Below are positions 8,141 through 16,090 of a stretch of 64,000 bases of DNA, piece after piece; the stretch's first letter is position 1; the number at the start of each line of letters is the position of its first letter. The notes under the pieces were generated by a model. That model was given only the letters and a program-made list of their open reading frames with translations, made no database searches and was not told the DNA's origin. This DNA is from Novosphingobium marinum (GTDB lineage Bacteria > Pseudomonadota > Alphaproteobacteria > Sphingomonadales > Sphingomonadaceae), in NCBI RefSeq assembly GCF_013408095.1, contig NZ_JACBZF010000005.1, forward strand, positions 1 to 64,000, given 5' to 3'. The translations under genes and the position numbers were made by a program.

Positions 8141-10237
8141 TCACATCCGGCTTTCGGCATACTCCCTGGCTTTCATCCGGATGTAGTGCCGTGCCGCATC
8201 TAGATCTTCCTTAGAAACGTCGGGATAGGCGGGCATGCCCCGCGATACCAGCGCACCCTGCCTGACCACCGCATCGAAGGCACCCGCGTTCGCCGGGACA
8301 GGCGAAACCCTCAGGTCGGGAGCGATCCCGGCGGCCTTCAGGTCCACGCCATGGCACACGATGCACCTTCGGCCCACCACCGTCGCGCCCCTTTCGGCAA
8401 GGTCCGGATCGAGCTCGAACGTCGGATCGCTGACCGGCGCGAGTTCCTGCCGCGCAGGTGCGGGGGGCAGCTTTGCCGCGCCGTCGAGCGAAAATGTCAG
8501 AATACGACGCGGCTGCGACCGGTACTGCCAGCCGAACCGGGCGACGATGTCGCCGAACAGCGCCCCGCTCACGCCGAAGCCGGACAGGACCGTGACGTAC
8601 TGCTTTCCGTCGACCGTGTAGGTAATCGGCGGGGCGAGGACGCCGGTCTGGGCATCGAAGCTCCACAGCTTCTTCCCGTTCCTGCTCGAAAACGCGTTGA
8701 AGGTGCCATCGGCGTTGCCCTGGAACAGGAGGTTGCCGGCAGTCGCCATCGTGCCGCCGTTCCAGAACCCGGGGTTCGGAATGGTCCATAGCTTCTTGCG
8801 GTTCACCACGTCGTAGGCGACGACTTCGCTGGTCCCGGCGCCCGGCTCGTTCGAGGTGAGGTCGATATTGACCGCCGGGTCGTTGGCTCCGGGCGTGAAT
8901 TTCCATGCTTTCGGATCGATGCCCCGGTCATTGTAGGTTCCGGGCTGCTGCAACTCGGGCACGTAAGCGATGTTCGTGCGCGGATCGAACGACATCGGCA
9001 GCCAGTTGTGCCCGCCGTTGGGGCCGGGCCACATGACGACCGTCTTGCCGTCCTCGTAGCGGATGCCCTCGCGCTCCACCGGGCGACCGGTTTCAAGGTC
9101 GATGCGTTCCGCCCAAGTCACCTTGGTCAGCGGTTCGGCCGAGATCAGCTTTCCGTTGGTCCGGTCGATCACGTAGAAGAAGCCGTTCTTCGGCGCGGTC
9201 ATCACGACCTTGCGCGGCTTGCCGTCGATCTCGAGATCGGCGAGCTGCATGTCCATCGCGCTGTTGTAGTCCCAGCTCTCGCCGGGATTGGTCTGGTAGT
9301 GCCACTTGTACTCGCCGGTATCGGCATCAAGCGCGATGATCGAGCAAAGGAAGAGGTTGTCGCCCTTTCCTTCGCTGCGCACCCGCCGGTTCCACGGCGC
9401 GCCGTTGCCCGTGCCGAGGATTATGGAGTGGGTGTCGGGGTCGTAGGTCATGGCGTTCCAGACCGTGCCGCCGCCTCCGTACTTCCACCATTCGCCCGAC
9501 CATGTCTGGGCAGCCATTTCCATGGCTTCGTTCTCGAAGCCGTCCGCCGGGTTTCCGGGGACCGTGTGGAACCGCCAGAGCTGCTTGCCTGTCTTTGCGT
9601 CGAATGTCGTGACGTACCCGCGGATCGGGCCGACGTCCGCTCCGCCGTGACCGATGATGACCTTTCCGTCGAAGACACGCGGCGGGCCGGAGATGAAACG
9701 CACATCATCCTTGCCGACGGTCATCTGGCTCCAGACCTCGCTGCCGTCCCTGGTATCGAGCGCGACGAGGCGACCGTCGTGCGTGCCGACGAAGACCATC
9801 CCGTCCCAGTAGGCCAGGCCGCGAATGCCCCAGCCCTGATGCATCTTGTTGCCGGCGAGCCCGGTCGCCCCGGTGTCGTGCTCCCAGAGCATCTTGCCTG
9901 TATCGGCCTCGAACGCCCGCACCACGCTGTAACCGGTGGCGGTGTAGAGAACCCCGTCGACCGCGAGCGGGCCGCTTACCGAATTGCCCGTGGGCAGGTC
10001 ATGGAACCAGGCGAGTTTCAGGTTGGCGACGTTGGCCTCGCCGATTTGCGAGAGGGGGCTGAAATGTCGCTCGTCATACGTGCGGCCGAAAGCGGCCCAG
10101 TCGTCCCCGTCCTCGGCATCGGTCAGGATCTGCGCGGGGTTCTGGCCCGGAACCGGATCGCCGGCATACGCTGCGGCCGCAGCAAGCGAGGCCAGAGCGG
10201 AGACCAGTCCGAGATATCGTATCGACTTGAACCGCAA
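8141..10237 (-). CDS. PQQ-dependent quinohaemoprotein dehydrogenase
   Basis: 698-residue periplasmic dehydrogenase. A signal peptide (residues 1-25, ending AAAAYA) leads into an eight-bladed PQQ propeller with W-motif repeats such as GDDWAAFGRTYDERHFSPL and HYQTNPGESWDYN. A C-terminal cytochrome c domain carries CIVCHG (Cys625, His629) and a likely Met ligand in RGMPAY (Met668). Members oxidise alcohols or aldehydes and pass electrons to the respiratory chain. Unusually, the vicinal Cys pair of classic quinohaemoprotein alcohol dehydrogenases appears absent: the matching stretch reads KMHQGWGIRG. It lies upstream of the EthD-P450 pair on the same strand and divergent from a SnoaL gene. Substrate unknown. 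Confidence 0.92.
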   Translation of the reverse strand: MRFKSIRYLGLVSALASLAAAAAYAGDPVPGQNPAQILTDAEDGDDWAAFGRTYDERHFSPLSQIGEANVANLKLAWFHDLPTGNSVSGPLAVDGVLYTATGYSVVRAFEADTGKMLWEHDTGATGLAGNKMHQGWGIRGLAYWDGMVFVGTHDGRLVALDTRDGSEVWSQMTVGKDDVRFISGPPRVFDGKVIIGHGGADVGPIRGYVTTFDAKTGKQLWRFHTVPGNPADGFENEAMEMAAQTWSGEWWKYGGGGTVWNAMTYDPDTHSIILGTGNGAPWNRRVRSEGKGDNLFLCSIIALDADTGEYKWHYQTNPGESWDYNSAMDMQLADLEIDGKPRKVVMTAPKNGFFYVIDRTNGKLISAEPLTKVTWAERIDLETGRPVEREGIRYEDGKTVVMWPGPNGGHNWLPMSFDPRTNIAYVPELQQPGTYNDRGIDPKAWKFTPGANDPAVNIDLTSNEPGAGTSEVVAYDVVNRKKLWTIPNPGFWNGGTMATAGNLLFQGNADGTFNAFSSRNGKKLWSFDAQTGVLAPPITYTVDGKQYVTVLSGFGVSGALFGDIVARFGWQYRSQPRRILTFSLDGAAKLPPAPARQELAPVSDPTFELDPDLAERGATVVGRRCIVCHGVDLKAAGIAPDLRVSPVPANAGAFDAVVRQGALVSRGMPAYPDVSKEDLDAARHYIRMKAREYAESRM

Positions 10238-10498
10238 CGGCTTTCCCTCCCGTTAGATGAGCGATCAGGCAACTTGCTCGCTGGTCGCGAGGGCCTCTGT
10301 CCGGGCCCTTCCTTTCCGACAACGTTACAAGATAGCCGAGCGGTGAAAGCTGACTTTTTGGGCAGGCCTTTCAGATTCCAATTGCCGGCCTGCGGTCCGC
10401 GTGACGCATCGTATCCGATCCTGTTGAACCCCTGCCGCCTGCCGGTATTGTCCAGGCGGCAGGCGAGTCGTCTGGCGATAGAAAAACGGGAGAGATAG

Positions 10499-10966
10499 AT
10501 GTCGAACGGCGATAGCAGGCCGACCAGGGCCGAAGACATTCAGGAGATAGTCGATCTCAGGAGCCGGTATGCCTACGGCGCGAATATTCTCGACGGGAAG
10601 TCGGGCGACCTGAAGGAATTCGCATCGCTTTTCACCGAGGATGGTACATTCGACGTGGGCATGGGGCTTGCGACCGGGCCTGCGGAGATCGAGGCGATGA
10701 TGACGCAGCTGACCACGCAGTGGGAATGCGCGATGCATTACATGCTCAATCCGCTGATCGAGGTGAACGGCGACACGGCGACAGGTACGTTCACGGGCCT
10801 GTTCGCTTTCACCACCAAGGAAAATCCCAAGCCGATCTTCCTCTCGAACATCTATTCGGACGAATACGAGAGGGTCGACGGGCGGTGGCTGTTCAAGTCT
10901 GTCAGGATAAGGACAGCCTTCGCCGATCCGGTATTCCTCGAGGGATACGCAGACCACCTGGAGTGA
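10499..10966 (+). CDS. SnoaL-like (nuclear transport factor 2 fold) protein
   Basis: 155 residues. The start region EDIQEIVDLRSRYAYGAN, then FASLFTEDGTFDV, and a C-terminal beta-sheet (YERVDGRWLFKSVRIRT) fit the SnoaL-like/NTF2 fold. Such proteins act as small cyclases, isomerases, dehydratases or hydrolases in catabolic and biosynthetic clusters. GGGAGAGATAG precedes the ATG. It is divergent from the PQQ dehydrogenase and convergent with the CYP101-like P450. Two further SnoaL-like genes lie at 15502 and 17242. Reaction unknown. Confidence 0.85.
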   Translation: MSNGDSRPTRAEDIQEIVDLRSRYAYGANILDGKSGDLKEFASLFTEDGTFDVGMGLATGPAEIEAMMTQLTTQWECAMHYMLNPLIEVNGDTATGTFTGLFAFTTKENPKPIFLSNIYSDEYERVDGRWLFKSVRIRTAFADPVFLEGYADHLE

Positions 10967-10982
10967 GGGACCTCAAGTCCGC

Positions 10983-11018
10983 AGCCGGGTGACATTCACT
11001 GTCCGGTGGAACCCGGCT
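10983..11018. terminator. Candidate bidirectional hairpin between convergent genes
   Basis: Arms AGCCGGGT and ACCCGGCT (8 bp, perfect) flank a 20-base loop between the convergent SnoaL and P450 genes. There is no T-run on either side and the right arm touches the P450 stop, so it is a weak terminator at best. Confidence 0.3.
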
Positions 11019-12235
11019 CAGTCCCACCGCAAGGGCAGCCTGTTGACGGTTGCCACGATGCCGCCTTCCATTTCCACCCGGTCGGTTTCGTCCACCCTGA
11101 AATCGGGGATGCGCGGCAGCCACTCCTCAAGAGTGATGCGAACTTCGCTTCGGGCCAGCATGGCTCCGGGGCAGCGGTGCGCGCCGTTGCCGAAGGTCGA
11201 ATGCGCGCCGATCTTGCGGCGGAAATCGACATCGAGGGAGCGCTCGTACTCCCGGTCGTCGAGGCCGTGGAGGGCGTTCGGCATGATGACGAGGTCGCCG
11301 CCGCGCATGTGCACGCCATGGAAATCGAGGTCGGCCAGCACCTCGCGCCCGTTCTGAACGATGCCGAACCGGCGGAAGAACTCCTCGACCGCCGTGTGCT
11401 TTATCGACGGGTCGTCGATCAGCTGGCGGCGGTGCCCCGGATTTCGCGCAAGGAACAGCATGATGAAGCCGAGCGAGGATATGACCGTGTCGAGGCCGCC
11501 CATCAGGACCTGCGTGCCCAGCTCGATCGCCTGATGTTCCGGCAGCGGGGCGCCGTTGACCTCGCTGGTGACGAACTGGCTTATCAGGTCGTTGCCGGGG
11601 TTGCGTGTCCGCTCGCGAATGACGGGTTTCAGGTAGTCGGAGAATTTCTGCATCGTCGCTTCGGCGGAATCGGCCGATTCGGGGCGCAGCACATCGTCGA
11701 CCCAGCCCTTCATCATCAGGGCGTCGTCGAGGGGCAGGTCGACCATCATCATGAAGATGTTGATCGGGAGGACTTCGGCGAATTCGCTGACGAACTCGCA
11801 CTTTCCCCGTGGCGCGAGCTGTTCCACGGTCCGCACGACAAGATCGCGGATGTCCGGCTCAAGTTCGCGCACCATGCGCGGCGAGAGCCCCGCGTTGAGC
11901 AGCGCGCGGTAGGGACGGTGCTCCGGAGGGTCGAGCGTCGTCGGCAGGACCTTGATGCCATCGCCGCGCTCGCGCGGCACGATGATCGTCTTCGAGGAGA
12001 AATGCTCGAAGTCGGCGAAGATCTCGTGGATCAGCTTCCCGCGCAGCGCAATCCAGTGCCCGCCGTTGCGCGGGGTCCAGATCATGTCCGGAGCTTCGTC
12101 CTGCAGCCTTTTCCATGCGCCGTGAAAGTCCTCCCCGGCGCCCGGCGGATCGTAGAGATCGAAATCGACGACGAGATGCTCCGGGACATGGTGCGGAACC
12201 GGTGCAAGCGAAGTCGACTGGGTTACGGTTGCCAT
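11018..12235 (-). CDS. Cytochrome P450, CYP101 (P450cam)-like
   Basis: 405 residues, matching P450cam almost without gaps. NGGHWIALRG, the DFEHFSS segment, GGLDTV (246-251), EEFFRRF (284-290), FHGVHM and TFGNGAHRCPG (haem Cys355) each align to the P450cam counterpart with a constant offset of two. Asp251, Thr252, Glu287, Arg290 and Cys357 of P450cam are kept. The Tyr96 position, which hydrogen-bonds camphor, is Ile94 here, so the ligand probably differs. The ATG at 12235 has GAGGAC upstream. No putidaredoxin-type partner is in the window. CYP101 relatives in sphingomonads oxidise norisoprenoids and other terpenoids; the substrate here is inferred only as hydrophobic. Confidence 0.93.
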   Translation of the reverse strand: MATVTQSTSLAPVPHHVPEHLVVDFDLYDPPGAGEDFHGAWKRLQDEAPDMIWTPRNGGHWIALRGKLIHEIFADFEHFSSKTIIVPRERGDGIKVLPTTLDPPEHRPYRALLNAGLSPRMVRELEPDIRDLVVRTVEQLAPRGKCEFVSEFAEVLPINIFMMMVDLPLDDALMMKGWVDDVLRPESADSAEATMQKFSDYLKPVIRERTRNPGNDLISQFVTSEVNGAPLPEHQAIELGTQVLMGGLDTVISSLGFIMLFLARNPGHRRQLIDDPSIKHTAVEEFFRRFGIVQNGREVLADLDFHGVHMRGGDLVIMPNALHGLDDREYERSLDVDFRRKIGAHSTFGNGAHRCPGAMLARSEVRITLEEWLPRIPDFRVDETDRVEMEGGIVATVNRLPLRWD

Positions 12236-12426
12236 CGGAACGTCCTCTCGCTCGTTATTGCGTCGATGATAACCGAGCGGGTCAGTTTGCGACAGGGTAC
12301 TTGTAGGGGTGTCGACTTCGGCTCTTCCTGCGACAGACGCATCGGCGTGGACGCGCGCCACAGTTCCCGGCAAGGTGTCGCAGCGTCCGCCAAGGCGGAG
12401 AGGCGCCTTTGGAGAGGAGCGACACG

Positions 12427-12942
12427 ATGATTGCACCGAAGAATTTCTTTCAGTCGGCCTGGGTGGTGAGGGACCTGGACGAGGCGGTGGACCGCTGGCT
12501 CAGGACCATGCGGGTCGGACCCTTCTTCATGATGCGCGATGTCGAGGTCGAAGGGTTCCGCTATCGCGGCACTCCCGGGACCATCCGCTTCAGCGCCGCG
12601 CTGGCGCAGGCCGGATCGATGCAGATCGAGCTTATCCAGCAGGACGGAAGCGATCCGTCGGCATACCGGGACAGCATCGCCGAGGGCGAGGAAGGCTTCC
12701 ACCATTTCGGCACGATCGTGCCTGACTACGAAGCCGAATTGTCGTTCTACACGTCGCAGGGAATCGCCGTTGCTGCCGACGGAATGTTCGGCGACATGCA
12801 CTACGCCTACGTCGATACGCGCGACCAGATCGGGTACATGACCGAACTCGTCGAGGCCAAGGAATCCATCCTCGAACTGTTCAGGACGGTCGCCGACGCG
12901 GCGGTAGACTGGGACGGTCGCGATCCGATCAGAACGCCGTGA
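12427..12942 (+). CDS. VOC (glyoxalase/dioxygenase-fold) protein
   Basis: 171 residues. SAWVVRDLDEAVDRWLRTM opens a vicinal-oxygen-chelate domain and EGFHHFGTIVPDYEAEL opens the second beta-alpha-beta unit, with His residues placed as possible metal ligands. The ATG at 12427 follows GGAGAGGAG; an in-frame TTG at 12409 is less likely. It is divergent from the CYP101-like P450, with a 191-base gap that holds both promoters. VOC proteins next to P450 and SnoaL genes often act as ring-cleaving dioxygenases, isomerases or hydrolases; which one applies here cannot be told. Confidence 0.85.
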   Translation: MIAPKNFFQSAWVVRDLDEAVDRWLRTMRVGPFFMMRDVEVEGFRYRGTPGTIRFSAALAQAGSMQIELIQQDGSDPSAYRDSIAEGEEGFHHFGTIVPDYEAELSFYTSQGIAVAADGMFGDMHYAYVDTRDQIGYMTELVEAKESILELFRTVADAAVDWDGRDPIRTP

Positions 12943-13001
12943 GGCGATAGCGCACGCGCGGGACGCGCAGGGTACCGGCAGGCGTCATTGCCGGCCGCGA
13001 G

Positions 13002-13385
13002 TCACCGGTCGCCCAGTATCAGGGCGTTTTCGGGAGGGGTGCGCGAACCCCGGGAAGCGGCGGGGTCGGCGGTCGTCTTCGAAATGCGGGTCGCGAGTTC
13101 CTTGCCCAATCGCGAGAACCTGTCCTGGATGCTTTCCGACGCGCCACCGTCCCAGTCGATCGATTCGAGTGAACCGACGACTATCTCGACCAGGTGGCGG
13201 GCACCGATCTTCGACTGCTTTTCGATAGCTCCGTAGAACCGGTCGGTCGGCATGACCGTCCACTGGCGGCCATCGGACAGCGGCGGTGTCGTGCCGGCAG
13301 CGAACTCGTGCTGCCCCGACCGGATGAGGCTCTCGATCTCGGCGACGAGCTCGTCCTTGTAGGTATCGTTGGCGGAATGTTTCAT
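13002..13385 (-). CDS. Uncharacterised 127-residue protein
   Basis: Not recognised. The protein is soluble, with amphipathic helices (YKDELVAEIESLIRSG; ARHLVEIVVGSLESI) and a disordered Pro/Arg/Ser-rich tail. No signal peptide, Cys pairs or catalytic motif is evident. CCGGAG lies before the ATG. It starts 12 bases after the RadC-like gene on the same strand and is the last gene of a five-gene leftward cluster. Codon use matches the neighbours. Confidence 0.7.
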   Translation of the reverse strand: MKHSANDTYKDELVAEIESLIRSGQHEFAAGTTPPLSDGRQWTVMPTDRFYGAIEKQSKIGARHLVEIVVGSLESIDWDGGASESIQDRFSRLGKELATRISKTTADPAASRGSRTPPENALILGDR

Positions 13386-13397
13386 GACTGGCTCCGG

Positions 13398-14018
13398 TTA
13401 CCGGGCGGATTCGTTGTCGAGGAGACCGGCTCGCCGCATGCTGCAGCATGACGCTCCGGCGACGATGATGTGATCCCTGATCTCGATGCCGAGAGCGGCA
13501 GCGAGCGCGGACAACTTTCGCGTTTCGGCGATGTCCTGCGCGCTCGGACGGCATGAGCCCGACGGATGGTTGTGCGCGAGAATTATCGCGGGGGATGCAA
13601 GCTCGATGGCGCGATGGAACAGCGTCCTGATCTTGCTCGCCACCCGACTGGCTTCGCCGGTTCCAAGGCATTCATCGGTGATGTAGGCCCCGTCGCGATC
13701 GAGGTAGAAGACAAACAGGCATTCGCGGTCGCACGCGACGAACCGGGCGCGGAGGTAGTCGAGGAACGAGGGATCGGAGATGTCGACCGGCGCCCCACGG
13801 ACTTGTTCGCGCATGCCAATCTCGACGAGGGCGCGCGCTCCGGTCAGCATGTCCGCAAGTTCGTTGCCGATACCCTCCACCGACGCAATCTGCCTGGCGG
13901 AGGCGGCCATCACCTGCCGGATCGAACCGAACCGCTCGATCAGCCGCTCGGCGCACTCTAGCGCACGGCGACCTGCAAATGGGGCGAGCAGCTGCGCCAA
14001 GACCGGTACGACCCCCAC
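13398..14018 (-). CDS. RadC-like JAB/JAMM domain protein
   Basis: About 206 residues. The N-terminal part (APFAGRRALECAERLIERFGS and ASVEGIGNELADML) is the helix-hairpin-helix-like region of RadC proteins. The C-terminal JAB domain keeps the JAMM zinc motif HNHPSGSCRPSAQD. Despite the name, a DNA-repair role for RadC proteins is not established. There is no in-frame ATG close to the N-terminal domain; a GTG at 14018 gives the family's usual length (a TTG at 14000 is an alternative). The start then overlaps the end of the membrane-protein gene by about 60 bases, implying coupling. Many RadC genes lie in mobile elements, but none is seen here. Confidence 0.85.
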   Translation of the reverse strand: MGVVPVLAQLLAPFAGRRALECAERLIERFGSIRQVMAASARQIASVEGIGNELADMLTGARALVEIGMREQVRGAPVDISDPSFLDYLRARFVACDRECLFVFYLDRDGAYITDECLGTGEASRVASKIRTLFHRAIELASPAIILAHNHPSGSCRPSAQDIAETRKLSALAAALGIEIRDHIIVAGASCCSMRRAGLLDNESAR

Positions 14019-14449
14019 GCCCGCTTTCGCTGCATGTGGCTGTGGATTCCCAGCGCCAGTATCAGCAGCTCGAAGTAGGAGGGCGTGATTATCATTATGG
14101 AATAGGCCTGGCCGGCCATGCCATGGCTCAGTTCCCGGGACAGGTGGGACGTCGCGCTTATCAGTTGAAAGGCTGCCAGCCATAGGGGGTACATCCGGTT
14201 CGCGTAGAGGCCGCAATAGACGAGGAGGCCGGCTGTCAGGACGTCGATCACCGCGTGACCCCAGTCCACCGACACCCACGTCGCGTCTCCGAAGAGAAGG
14301 TGGTTCGGGATATCGAGCAGGAACATCGCCGCGATGGCGCTTGCCGCGAGGCGTTCGGATCCCGCCCCGATCCACCACGCCAGTGCGCAGAGGAACAGGG
14401 CGAGACCGAACTGGACCTCGTCTTTCACGGCAAGAAAGAGTTCGAGCAT
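13958..14449 (-). CDS. Small polytopic membrane protein
   Basis: 163 residues, not assigned to a family. About four or five hydrophobic segments are visible: QFGLALFLCALAWWIGAG, AASAIAAMFLLDIPNHLL, VIDVLTAGLLVYCGLYA, YPLWLAAFQLISA and SYFELLILALGIHS. The tail is strongly basic (MQRKRAW and onward), predicted cytoplasmic. It lies 36 bases after the 112-residue protein and overlaps the RadC-like gene at its 3' end. Its place in an operon led by a membrane-anchored LuxR-type regulator suggests an envelope role, which is inference. Confidence 0.75.
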   Translation of the reverse strand: MLELFLAVKDEVQFGLALFLCALAWWIGAGSERLAASAIAAMFLLDIPNHLLFGDATWVSVDWGHAVIDVLTAGLLVYCGLYANRMYPLWLAAFQLISATSHLSRELSHGMAGQAYSIMIITPSYFELLILALGIHSHMQRKRAWGSYRSWRSCSPHLQVAVR

Positions 14450-14485
14450 CCGATACCCGTTCGAGTTTGCGATCCGGGCGCAGGG

Positions 14486-14818
14486 TCAGGCCACGCGCGC
14501 GAGGTCGCTTTCTTCCAGACCGGCCGCCGGAGTGGAACCGTCCTCGTCACCGATACCGACGACTTCGCGGACCTTGACCAGTTCGTCGTGTACGCGGAAC
14601 AGGTCGCTGGCGGAATCGATTTCGGTCTGGATCGAGCGACCGAGGCGGATCATTGCCTTCTGGCCCACGTGCGGCACGTCCACTTCGTCCGACTGGCGGG
14701 CGAGGATCAGCGATTCCATGAGCTTGATCTTGGCGAGCAGGGCCTCGTCGGCCTTGGCTTCGGCTCCGCGGATATCGCGGCGAATGCGTACGTCGGCGGC
14801 GTGAATGGAAATCGACAT
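14486..14818 (-). CDS. Uncharacterised small helical protein
   Basis: 110 residues from the ATG at 14818 (112 from the one at 14824; GGGGACG lies upstream of both). The body is one long charged helix region: KADEALLAKIKLMESLILAR, then GQKAMIRLGRSIQTEIDS and DLFRVHDELVKVREVVG. No membrane segment, Cys pair or enzyme motif. It sits about 40 bases after the LuxR-type gene on the same strand and before a membrane protein. It could be an adaptor or partner of the regulator; no function can be assigned. Confidence 0.7.
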   Translation of the reverse strand: MSISIHAADVRIRRDIRGAEAKADEALLAKIKLMESLILARQSDEVDVPHVGQKAMIRLGRSIQTEIDSASDLFRVHDELVKVREVVGIGDEDGSTPAAGLEESDLARVA

Positions 14819-14860
14819 TGTCATAGCGTCCCCGGCGGACCGGGCTCGACCGGTCGGCTC

Positions 14861-15400
14861 TCAAGTTTGGTTTCGAGGGGCCGGTCCGTCGCTTTCCAAA
14901 GCTTCCGTCACACCCTGGGCGACACCGAGACCGACCATGACCAGGGCAAGCATACCGAACGCCAGCCCAAGGATCGCCGCGATGCGCCAGACCGTTCCGT
15001 GCGGACCGTCGAGCACCCTCGGGACTACGGACCGGGAGGCAGACCGCTCCCACGGCGCGTAACGATCGAACGTTACCGCGTCGTGGAAGACAGCCATGTC
15101 GACCCGGGCGTCCCGGACCTTCTCTTCGCCTGTCCCGTCGCGTTCCGGCAGATCATTTTTTGTATATGCAGGTTTCCTGCACCCCTCCTCGGCGGCAGGG
15201 TTTTCGAGGGTTTCGGACCATTCCGCGATTTCGCGCAATGAATTCACGCCAAGGCGCAGCTTGATGCGCGCCACGTGCTGGTTGACCGCCGATTCGGAAA
15301 TATCGAGTGCCCCGGCAATCTCCTTGATCGTCAGGCGATCCTCCAGAAGGCGGGCAATCTCCCGTTGGCGGGGGGTCAGTTGTTCCAGGTCCGGGTCCAT
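14861..15400 (-). CDS. LuxR-type regulator with C-terminal membrane anchor
   Basis: 179 residues from the ATG at 15400 (a GTG at 15430 would add ten). The N-terminus is a LuxR-type helix-turn-helix: LTPRQREIARLLEDRLTIKE, then SESAVNQHVARIKLRLGV. A middle linker is charged. One transmembrane helix (WRIAAILGLAFGMLALVMVG, about residues 137-156) sits near the C-terminus. There is no receiver or autoinducer domain. A DNA-binding head tethered to the membrane by a C-terminal helix recalls ToxR/CadC-like arrangements, but with a LuxR head and almost no periplasmic part. It leads the cluster that ends at 13002 and probably controls it. Confidence 0.82.
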   Translation of the reverse strand: MDPDLEQLTPRQREIARLLEDRLTIKEIAGALDISESAVNQHVARIKLRLGVNSLREIAEWSETLENPAAEEGCRKPAYTKNDLPERDGTGEEKVRDARVDMAVFHDAVTFDRYAPWERSASRSVVPRVLDGPHGTVWRIAAILGLAFGMLALVMVGLGVAQGVTEALESDGPAPRNQT

Positions 15401-15501
15401 TGTCGTCGGCACGATTTTAGCACGATTCACCTAAGACTGTTAACGGATCAATCCGGTGGCAGGTTCCTTGGCCGGTCGGCCTCTCCTTCTCGCGCGGGGT
15501 T

Positions 15502-16074
15502 CTAGCCGGGAAAGCGCAGGTCATGGCGTCCCAAAGCCGCGTAGGAAGGATCGGCCTTCGTGCGCGTGGCGGGATAGAGCGGCGCGTCGGGCGCCGTCGG
15601 CTCGAGCAGCGGAACGCCTGCAAAGTCCGCCATCGTCCCCTGCAGGGGTTCGACGCGGTCCCAGTCGTGCACCGAGCGGCGGTGGACGAAGCCCCACTTG
15701 CCGTCGATCGCGCGGTGATGGTCGAGGTATCGGCCGCCGCCCGTGATGTCGACGATCCCGCCGTCGCGCTCGACGCGCAATAGGACGGTCCAGTAGCTTT
15801 CGCTCCACGCCTCGTCGCCGTCCACCTCGATCAGGATGTTGGTCAGGACGTGCCGGGTCAGCACCATGGGTTCGTGCAGCCTGAACACCCAGTCGACGAA
15901 GTCCGCGCCCGTGCCCGAGAACAGCGGCGTGTGCTCGTCCGTTCCGCCCGGATGCCAGCATGACAGCGCCAGGTCCCGGTCCATGCGGTCGAGTGCGCGG
16001 CAATAGTTGTTGAGGTTCTCGGTGATCGCCTGCTTGGCGGCGAGCGTCGCTGCGTCGGAGACGGGAACGGGCAT
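15502..16074 (-). CDS. SnoaL-like protein
   Basis: 190 residues. LNNYCRALDRMDRDLALSCW is the typical first helix of SnoaL-like/NTF2-fold catabolic proteins; the core continues through RHVLTNILIEVDGDEAWSES and a last strand, WGFVHRRSVHDWDRV. It has the His/Asp-lined cavity pattern of the family and a proline-rich tail. It starts 16 bases after the old yellow enzyme gene, and a second SnoaL gene precedes that enzyme. The SnoaL-OYE-SnoaL order suggests one pathway acting on an enone-type substrate, which is inference. Confidence 0.85.
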   Translation of the reverse strand: MPVPVSDAATLAAKQAITENLNNYCRALDRMDRDLALSCWHPGGTDEHTPLFSGTGADFVDWVFRLHEPMVLTRHVLTNILIEVDGDEAWSESYWTVLLRVERDGGIVDITGGGRYLDHHRAIDGKWGFVHRRSVHDWDRVEPLQGTMADFAGVPLLEPTAPDAPLYPATRTKADPSYAALGRHDLRFPG

Positions 16075-16090
16075 CGAAGCCTCCCTTGCC

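Noticed and set aside
10325-10957. 210-codon minus-strand frame
   Set aside because: It is antisense to the SnoaL-like gene, lacks a start site and has poor protein-like composition.
11006-12430. 474-codon plus-strand frame over the CYP101-like gene
   Set aside because: The P450 is certain from its motifs; the antisense frame is a composition artefact.
14019-14378. Upstream extension of the RadC-like frame
   Set aside because: The added residues read through the membrane-protein gene out of frame and lack RadC features.
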